64,000 nucleotides of DNA from Microbacterium hydrocarbonoxydans (lineage in GTDB: Bacteria; Actinomycetota; Actinomycetes; Actinomycetales; Microbacteriaceae), in the NCBI RefSeq assembly GCF_904831005.1, contig NZ_LR882982.1:1-64000 (forward strand), given 5' to 3'. A program made the position numbers and the translations under genes. The number at the start of each line of letters is the position of its first letter. Positions within the stretch are counted from its first letter, which is position 1. Shown here in pieces: positions 59,601 through 64,000 of the stretch. A model generated the notes under the pieces. That model saw nothing but the letters and a program-made list of their open reading frames with translations. It did not search any database and was not told the DNA's origin.

Positions 59601-59803
59601 CCGAGCCGACGCGCGCCTTCGTCGAGGCGGCGTTCCGCGACGGTCAGCTTCGAACAACTGGCACCGACATCACCCGAATTCTCCCGCCTGTGTCACGCTT
59701 CAATCGCTCGGCAGGTCACGGTGCAACCAAGAGGCGCGTCGTCGAAGCGCTAACGGGCTTCTTCGAACGATTCTCTGGGCTTGGAGCAGTGGATGGCGAA
59801 TAG
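56651..59803 (+). CDS. hsdR: Type I restriction-modification system, endonuclease/translocase subunit
   Basis: 1050-aa motor and nuclease subunit. The N-terminal nuclease has NRYDVTVLVNG and VHIELKRRG (ExK, about residue 178). The helicase core has GYVWHTTGSGKTLTS (Walker A, about 325-339), VIIFDECHRSQFGDMH (DECH box, about 434), FTGTPIF and MFLTGFDATTMNTLFVDKNL, with AYSRTNR near 760. The C-terminal helical domain assembles with HsdM/HsdS. The ATG overlaps the DUF1643 stop. All key motifs are intact, so the enzyme looks functional. Confidence 0.95.
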   Translation: MSDALARKYDPIAISAESTVVAEYVADPASATAYQSEADLEREMLRLLQSQAYEYLPIVSEVALVANLRTQLEALNSFRFSDAEWERFFTTKLAGQNEGIVEKTVRIHEDHVQTLTRDDGSTKNISLLDKKNIHNNRLQVINQYEVAQGEGAGKYANRYDVTVLVNGLPMVHIELKRRGVDIREAFNQINRYQRESFWSGSGLFDYVQLFVISNGTLTKYYSNSTRSKHLKEASSKQTKGKKTSNSFEFTSWWADAQNNPIQELTAFTKTFFAKHALLNILTRYCVLTADRDLLVMRPYQIVATERILQKIEISTNYRKLGTIDAGGYVWHTTGSGKTLTSFKAAQLASKLPDVAKVLFVVDRKDLDYQTMREYDRFEKGAANSNASTAILKKQLEDPNARIIITTIQKLSTFIRANKGHEVFSGHAVIIFDECHRSQFGDMHDDITRAFKRYNLFGFTGTPIFAANAGAGGKPTLRTTAQAFGCFLHGDPANCPPEPHQMAIHTYSIVDAITDRNVLPFRIDYINTVRVGNPDDKQVSSIDREKALLDQRRISEIVKYTLEHFDQKTRRTSAYEHAVVTNVAESVRTRKQVEAVKEKKRVRGFNALFATASIEAAQTYYLTFRTAQAELTPDRRLRVGVIFSYGANEATDDGILDDEAFDTDALSGSSRDFLESAIRDYNAMFGTSYDTSADKFQNYYKDLSQRMKNREIDLVIVVNMFLTGFDATTMNTLFVDKNLRSHGLIQAYSRTNRILNSVKTYGNIVTFRDLEDETNAALELFGNKDARGVVLLKPYADYYSEYAEKVIELLQRFPLGQQIVGESSQKAFIALFGMILRLQNILTSFDDFAGQDPLTERQSQDYRSVYLDLYAEFRKEREGDKETINDDVVFEIELVKQVEINVDYILMLVEKYRASFGDGENKEIRAQISRAVDASPSLRSKRDLVEDFVDSISIDGAVDEQWRAFIAAKREAELESIIAEQKLKPEPTRAFVEAAFRDGQLRTTGTDITRILPPVSRFNRSAGHGATKRRVVEALTGFFERFSGLGAVDGE

Positions 59804-60560
59804 CGATAATAAAGCGACGCTCGTCAAGGTCGTCTACTTCGACGAAGAGTCCGTGTCTGACTTGCTCGACATTTCGGCCGGCGGGAAGGAGGCCCAGACG
59901 ACCGAACGAGTCAAGGAACGCGCCACCGATATGCACGCTAGTGCGGACACCAAGTTGGCCGCGAAGTTCAACTGGCTCCCGTTCCTCGGCGGATCTGCGG
60001 AGGTTGGCGCTGGTGCAAGCGCCTCAAGCCTAGGCAGGAGCATCTTCAACAAGACGCTGTCGAACACCATCCTCACGGACTACTTGGCGAAGGCGATCGA
60101 GTTTCCCGCGGTTTTGAAGCTGGGGGGTCTGCGCTTGACCGCCCAGAAGGACTCAGCGGCGTACACGAAGATGTTCACGCCGTATGCGGCGCTGCTGAAG
60201 ATGGATGACCTTCCGGTGGATCTCGCCCGGATGGATGAGGCGCTCGAGGCGGCAAAGGGCTACTACGAACTTGTCGGTGAAGATGCTGACGGCCATAAGA
60301 AGATTCTGCGGTTCAACATCCGAGCGTTCCGGAACAACTACGGACTTGTCGATCTCGGACGGATGGAACTCGTGTTTCACGGGCTGAGAGTCGGTCGCGC
60401 AGCGGAGTCGAGTCTCACCATGTCGGCGGAGATGTCGCCGACCGGCCCCGCGCCCATTACGGCTAAGGAGCTTCTTGAAGGGACGACTGACGAAGGCCAC
60501 CCAGCGGGGCTGCTTGACGTATATGACGTCCTCCTCGCAGGGGTAGAGCATGTCGGGTGA
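59793..60560 (+). CDS. DUF6414-like protein linked to AAA ATPase
   Basis: 255-aa soluble protein beginning with KVVYFDEESVSDLLDISAGGK, which resembles the DUF6414 family. A Gly/Ala-rich turn (GGSAEVGAGASASSLGRSIFNKTLSNTILTDYL) and a beta-rich C-terminal half follow. The ATG at 59793 has GGAG 7 nt upstream and overlaps the hsdR end by 11 bp. The next gene (AAA ATPase) again overlaps by 11 bp, so the two probably form a unit. Function unknown; a substrate adaptor or sensor for the ATPase is possible. Confidence 0.65.
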   Translation: MANSDNKATLVKVVYFDEESVSDLLDISAGGKEAQTTERVKERATDMHASADTKLAAKFNWLPFLGGSAEVGAGASASSLGRSIFNKTLSNTILTDYLAKAIEFPAVLKLGGLRLTAQKDSAAYTKMFTPYAALLKMDDLPVDLARMDEALEAAKGYYELVGEDADGHKKILRFNIRAFRNNYGLVDLGRMELVFHGLRVGRAAESSLTMSAEMSPTGPAPITAKELLEGTTDEGHPAGLLDVYDVLLAGVEHVG

Positions 60561-61725
60561 CATCAAGATCGTGGTCTACTACGGGCCGTTGTCGTGGTTC
60601 CAGGAACAAACGAAGAAGAAGCACTCCGAAGGCCTTCTAGAGTCGGTGTTCGCGCACGACGAGCTTCTGCGCGAACTTCGCGTTGTTATGCCTCCGCAGG
60701 ACGGTGAGCGGCCCCGTAAGAATCCGCGCTGGAAGCGGCCAAAGCGATTGGTAGCGGAATCAGGTGACTACGCAAGCCTTCAGGAGCATGTGATCACGAA
60801 TTTTCCTGGCCTCCTCCGAGCCCTAAACCCGAGGGAACTGCACCTGCACAACCCTCCCGCCCAGGTGCACGCTCATCTTAAAAGGACTTTCACCGGTGAG
60901 GGTATTTTCTCCCTAAGGACCTACGACTACCCTGCCGTCACCCGTGACACACTGGTGAAGTTCAATGACGGCTTTGAAGATCACTTGGTTGGGCAGCCTG
61001 GCGTCAGGGAGTCTCTGCTCTCCGCTCTCTACCCGCTTACTAGAGCGAACCATGAGAAGCCGATGGTCGTCATGTTCTACGGGCCGTCCGGTGTGGGCAA
61101 GACGGAGACGGCACAGTTTATCAACGGGCTGCTCGGCGGGACGCTTATGCGCAAGCAGTTTTCGATGTTCCACAATGATAAGTTCGCGTCCTATGTGTTC
61201 GGAGGCGGTCACGCGGAAGCATCTTTCGCTCGGGATCTGCTCGATCGGGAGTCTGGTGTGATCCTGATCGACGAGTTTGACAAGGCCAACTCCGTATTTC
61301 ATAGTGCGTTCTACCAGCTTTTCGATGGTGGTGTCTTCGAGGACAAGAACTACCACGTAAAGATTGGCCGGTCCCTGATTATCTGTACTTCAAACTACGC
61401 GTCCGAGAAGGAGATCCGCGACGCGCTCGGCGACGCACTCTATTCCAGGTTCGACGCGTTGGTCGGGTTTAGGTCCCTCGCCAAAGAAGAAGTCATGACT
61501 ATCATCGGAACTCTGGTCGATCGCCGGTTCACATCTCTAGAGGTCGATGAGAAGCAATCGATCGACGCAGAGTTCGTCAAACAGAAATTGCATCCGGTTG
61601 CGGGGAGTGTAGGGAACATTCGCAAGCTCGGCAAGCTAGCTGACGAGATCATCTCAAGGCTTCTCGTCCAGAACATGCTGTCTAATCTGTCATCCGCAAA
61701 ATATCAGAGTGGCAGCGATGCCTAA
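60550..61725 (+). CDS. AAA+ ATPase, Clp/HSP100-type single module
   Basis: 391-aa ATPase. An N-terminal region of about 150 residues without clear homology is followed by a Clp-type AAA module: FNDGFEDHLVGQPGVRESLLSAL, Walker A FYGPSGVGKTETAQ (about 176-190), Walker B GVILIDEFDKAN (about 236-247), sensor 1 LIICTSNYA, and Arg finger region ALYSRFDALVGF. The C-terminal part includes a sensor-2-like GSVGNIRKLGK. No ClpP-binding loop is evident. It is coupled to the DUF6414-like gene upstream and to a HEPN protein downstream, suggesting a defence-associated remodelling ATPase. Confidence 0.8.
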   Translation: MSGDIKIVVYYGPLSWFQEQTKKKHSEGLLESVFAHDELLRELRVVMPPQDGERPRKNPRWKRPKRLVAESGDYASLQEHVITNFPGLLRALNPRELHLHNPPAQVHAHLKRTFTGEGIFSLRTYDYPAVTRDTLVKFNDGFEDHLVGQPGVRESLLSALYPLTRANHEKPMVVMFYGPSGVGKTETAQFINGLLGGTLMRKQFSMFHNDKFASYVFGGGHAEASFARDLLDRESGVILIDEFDKANSVFHSAFYQLFDGGVFEDKNYHVKIGRSLIICTSNYASEKEIRDALGDALYSRFDALVGFRSLAKEEVMTIIGTLVDRRFTSLEVDEKQSIDAEFVKQKLHPVAGSVGNIRKLGKLADEIISRLLVQNMLSNLSSAKYQSGSDA

Positions 61726-61761
61726 CTCCGCAGACACGGACACGGAGATGAAGGTAGTCAA

Positions 61762-62940
61762 GTGAGCAGAATCAGCGTTTCGCAGAAGACCGTTCTCGAG
61801 TCCCTCCTTGGCATGTCGAGCGGGCACGTCCTCGACTTCAGTAATGCCACGTTCGCCAACTTCTTCCGCGATTTGAGTATCGATATCTACGATGCCGAGC
61901 AATACCCAGGCTTCGGTGACTCAAAGGCCAATCGTCTCCGCGCCCTCTGGAAGAGTGGCCCGGATCAAGAAGTCGCGAGTGCGCTTCACGCCATGGCCGA
62001 CTACATCGAGGCGAAGAACCTCGCCTCCGCTTCGGTTATCAACGTGAGTGAAGATCAGGTAGCCCTCGTGCGTTCCATCGCCCTCGACCTGCTTCCTCCT
62101 GCCCCTACATCGGCTGCTAGCTTCACAACCGAAGCGACCGTGAGGGCAAACAAGATTCAGATCGAAATCCACGAAGACATCTACGATCACATCCGCCCCT
62201 ACCTCGCGACCGAAGACTACTTTCATGCCGTCGAGGAGGCCTACAAGGTCGTTCGTGAGGCGCTCCGCGACAAGTCCGGTAGTGAAAAGGCGACAGACGC
62301 GTTCAAGCCGGACAACCTTCCGAAAATCTTCGGCCATGCTCCGGTCAACGCAGTAGAGAGCAACTTCTTCGATGGAGTCAAGTATCTCAACATGGCTATC
62401 CAGTTCCTCCGGAACGAGAAGTCTCACACCCTTGCGACGCCGCTCGAGCGGAACCTTGCGCTGCACTACATCTCAGTCGCCAGTCTTTCCTACGATTTGA
62501 TCACGAGGTACGTCAGCGAGGACCTGATCAAGGAGATCGAGGAACTTGTCGCGACGACGCGTCGCACGTATTCAGCGACGCGCTTCTATCGCGTGTTTGA
62601 GGGGGGCAGTTGGATCGATTCCTTGACGCTCCCCTCCGAGCTTGCGTCGTCGTCGGTACAAAAAGTATTGAAGGAGAAGTGGCTCCAGGAGGCAGACTTC
62701 ACTCGCTCGTATGATCACAGCAACATCATGTTGATGCGGCTGGAGTTGGTCGTCGATGAACTGACGAAAGCGGACATTGACGCGCTGCTGGAGCGCCCGA
62801 CTGTCGATCATCGTGGGAACAGCCAGGAGGCGGGCATGCTCCAATTTCTTGAGTTCGTTCAACAAAAGAACGCCGAATCGGTCTCGGCGCAAGCGATTGA
62901 GTGGATGTCGAAAGAGCGGCGTCAGTACGGGGCGGAATGA
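61762..62940 (+). CDS. TIGR02391/Abi-like HEPN protein
   Basis: 392-aa protein. The central part resembles the TIGR02391 (Ymh/abortive infection) family: YFHAVEEAYKVVREALRDKSG, then FFDGVKYLNMAIQFLRNEKSHTLATPLERNLALHYISVASLSYDLI, with R-N-x3-H as the HEPN active-site motif (about residue 219). The N-terminal 120 residues (FANFFRDLSIDIYDAEQYPGFGDSKANRLRALW) may be the ligand- or partner-binding part. It starts with GTG 36 bp after the AAA gene and closes the operon. It probably cuts RNA when activated. Confidence 0.78.
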   Translation: MSRISVSQKTVLESLLGMSSGHVLDFSNATFANFFRDLSIDIYDAEQYPGFGDSKANRLRALWKSGPDQEVASALHAMADYIEAKNLASASVINVSEDQVALVRSIALDLLPPAPTSAASFTTEATVRANKIQIEIHEDIYDHIRPYLATEDYFHAVEEAYKVVREALRDKSGSEKATDAFKPDNLPKIFGHAPVNAVESNFFDGVKYLNMAIQFLRNEKSHTLATPLERNLALHYISVASLSYDLITRYVSEDLIKEIEELVATTRRTYSATRFYRVFEGGSWIDSLTLPSELASSSVQKVLKEKWLQEADFTRSYDHSNIMLMRLELVVDELTKADIDALLERPTVDHRGNSQEAGMLQFLEFVQQKNAESVSAQAIEWMSKERRQYGAE

Positions 62941-63299
62941 CGCCACTGGCCTTGACAACGATACCGGCCCACTGAGATGCCTCGTCGAGGGAGAGCTGGG
63001 CCGGTTGTACGAGACCACCATATAGGCGCCAGCCGCGGGCGGATAGTTGCAATGGCGACTCGTCGTTACCGGAAGCGCGCTATTCGAACCTGCCAGTCAA
63101 TCGCCCCCGCATCCGCTGGCTCCTCTCGTCCATCCCGATGATCTCGACGCTCTTCCCGAGCGCCGTGTATCTCGTCTCGAGCGCATCGCTCGGCGACGGT
63201 CGGCGCTTCTCCGTAGTTCGGAACCACCCGGCGTCGCCCTACAGCGAGGTGTAGCAGTCCCGGATGTGCCGTGCCGTCAACATGCGTCGGTCTGACGGA
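62941..63299. other. Degenerate sequence without an intact gene
   Basis: About 360 bp between the HEPN gene and the broken DUF262 gene. Minus-strand reading gives protein-like fragments in different frames (for example RYTALGKSVEIIGMDER near 63120-63170 and LVQPAQLSLDEASQWA near 62965-63015), interrupted by stops. It is probably the decayed remainder of the DUF262 gene or of another gene. Confidence 0.4.
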
Positions 63300-63665
63300 A
63301 CTCTCCGTCGCCGGGATGAACGCGATCTTGATGCGTTTCTTGCGATAGGACTTATCGACGACCTGCTGCCCGACAAGCGCGGCTGTCATCGCAGTGATGC
63401 GCTGCCCGTTGATCAGGATCTGTCGGAGGGCCGACTTCGAGCCGTCCTTCAGCCCGACATCTGCGCTCAGCCAAGTGACGAGGTATCCGATCGGGAAGCC
63501 GTTGTAAAGAGAGTCAAGGAGGTCACGAACCTTCGTCGAGTCCCAGACGAACGGTCGCCGTATCTCGGGAACCGCGACCTAACCGGACTTCACCCAGGAG
63601 AGCGGAGTGTCTACTGGCTGATGGCGGACGGAGTATTCGGCTACATTGACTTCTTCGCGCTTCAT
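63300..63665 (-). pseudogene. Broken DUF262 (GmrS/type IV restriction-like) gene
   Basis: From an ATG at 63665 the minus strand reads MKREEVNVAEYSVRHQPVD, then LSWVKSG, a TAG stop at 63579-63581, then VAVPEIRRPFVWDSTKVRD, LYNGFPIGYLVTW, ILINGQRITAMTAALVGQQV and YRKKRIKIAFIPATES. This is the N-terminal DUF262 domain of GmrSD/type IV-like restriction proteins. TAG stands where GAG would restore the frame. The usual DGQQR motif has become NGQ-R, one residue short. After PATES the expected domain is lost. Three lesions indicate a dead gene. A 107-codon open frame covers only the 3' part. Confidence 0.82.
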
Positions 63666-63822
63666 GCTGGGGTGCTGGGGAAAGTCATGTGGGGCGTGCT
63701 GAACCGACTGCGGACGCTCGCTTCGCGATCCAGGCACCGAGGGCGTAGCAACCGTTGCTCATCCTGCATGGTGCTCTACGGGGCGACCCCCTCGTTGCCG
63801 GGGCGGGCGCGCACACTGTCGA

Positions 63823-64000
63823 CTAAGCCTCGCTTGCGGACACATCGGTGATTGCTGCCGAGTCAGACTGAGTCCGAACTCCACGAAGCCACGCTGCAAG
63901 TTGATGGACTGTCCTAACGGCGGGCCGCAGATCGAGATCCTTGTCGTCGAAGTGTGCAACCTTGTTGCGAAGCTCGCGAATCGAATCGATCCACGCGTTG
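63823..64000 (-). CDS. Partial HEPN-domain protein (C-terminal 59 codons, runs off the window)
   Basis: The minus strand is open from the right edge to a TAG at 63823-63825 and encodes NAWIDSIRELRNKVAHFDD, KDLDLRPAVRTVHQLAAWLR and a Ser/Ala-rich tail. RNKVAH is an R-x4-H HEPN motif at the usual position near the C-terminus. The start lies beyond 64000. It is on the same strand as the broken DUF262 gene, which follows it by about 160 bp, so the two may once have formed one operon. Confidence 0.7.
   Translation of the reverse strand, partial: NAWIDSIRELRNKVAHFDDKDLDLRPAVRTVHQLAAWLRGVRTQSDSAAITDVSASEA

Noticed and set aside
63264..63851. 195-codon plus-strand open frame at the right end
   Set aside because: It lies opposite a recognisable DUF262 remnant and the HEPN gene end on the minus strand, and its own protein has no domain-like features.
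1..64000. tRNA or rRNA genes as integration targets
   Set aside because: None was recognised on either strand while reading the intergenic regions.

Overview
The window is high-GC DNA from an actinobacterium, most likely Microbacterium or a close relative in Microbacteriaceae. This rests on gene content, on actinobacterial leaderless promoters, on the many GGATGCC/GGCATCC words, and on a giant helicase that carries a nuclease domain named after a Microbacterium testaceum protein. No rRNA or tRNA gene was recognised.

Left part (1-24,300), ordinary chromosome: a Ser/Thr protein kinase; small membrane and hypothetical genes; a BKACE enzyme; two MalY/PatB aminotransferases 5 kb apart, the first preceded by an 18-codon leader peptide; a G5/Excalibur surface protein; a sigma factor paired with a one-TM protein; a 6-phosphogluconate dehydrogenase; a GntR - allophanate hydrolase - ABC importer operon; and an Lrp-type regulator divergent from an MFS - M20 peptidase - L-serine dehydratase operon.

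Middle (24,300-43,150): an N-glycan-use operon on the minus strand (GH38 alpha-mannosidase, sugar-binding lipoprotein, two permeases, GH3, secreted GH85 endoglycosidase) behind a LacI-type operator; a RibD/DHFR-like reductase; a second sigma factor/one-TM pair; a divergent LacI regulator/MFS pair with one shared operator and two leaderless promoters; a TetR regulator; and several small genes.

Right part (43,150-64,000), a defence island. Its left half has accumulated at the 3' end of a short-chain dehydrogenase (SDR) gene. The intact SDR is at 51,328-52,329, a 308-bp copy of its 3' end is at 50,093-50,400, and a 27-bp copy is at 43,151-43,177. Between the copies lie a 2,150-residue HEPN-helicase-nuclease protein and an unknown gene. 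To the right is an enlarged, translationally coupled type I restriction-modification operon: hsdM - zinc-ribbon/HEPN-like protein - hsdS - DUF1643 - hsdR - DUF6414-like - Clp-type AAA ATPase - TIGR02391-like HEPN protein. It is followed by a broken DUF262 (GmrS-like) gene and the 3' end of another HEPN gene that runs off the window. Five predicted proteins between 40.7 and 64 kb carry an R-x(4-6)-H HEPN motif.

Two intergenic repeat families run through the chromosomal part. Family A has arms GGTCGTTGAGCGAG and GAGACGAAACG; family B is GCGGGGYCARTTTCGCATC-like. They fill nearly all gene-free gaps longer than 300 bp up to 36.6 kb.
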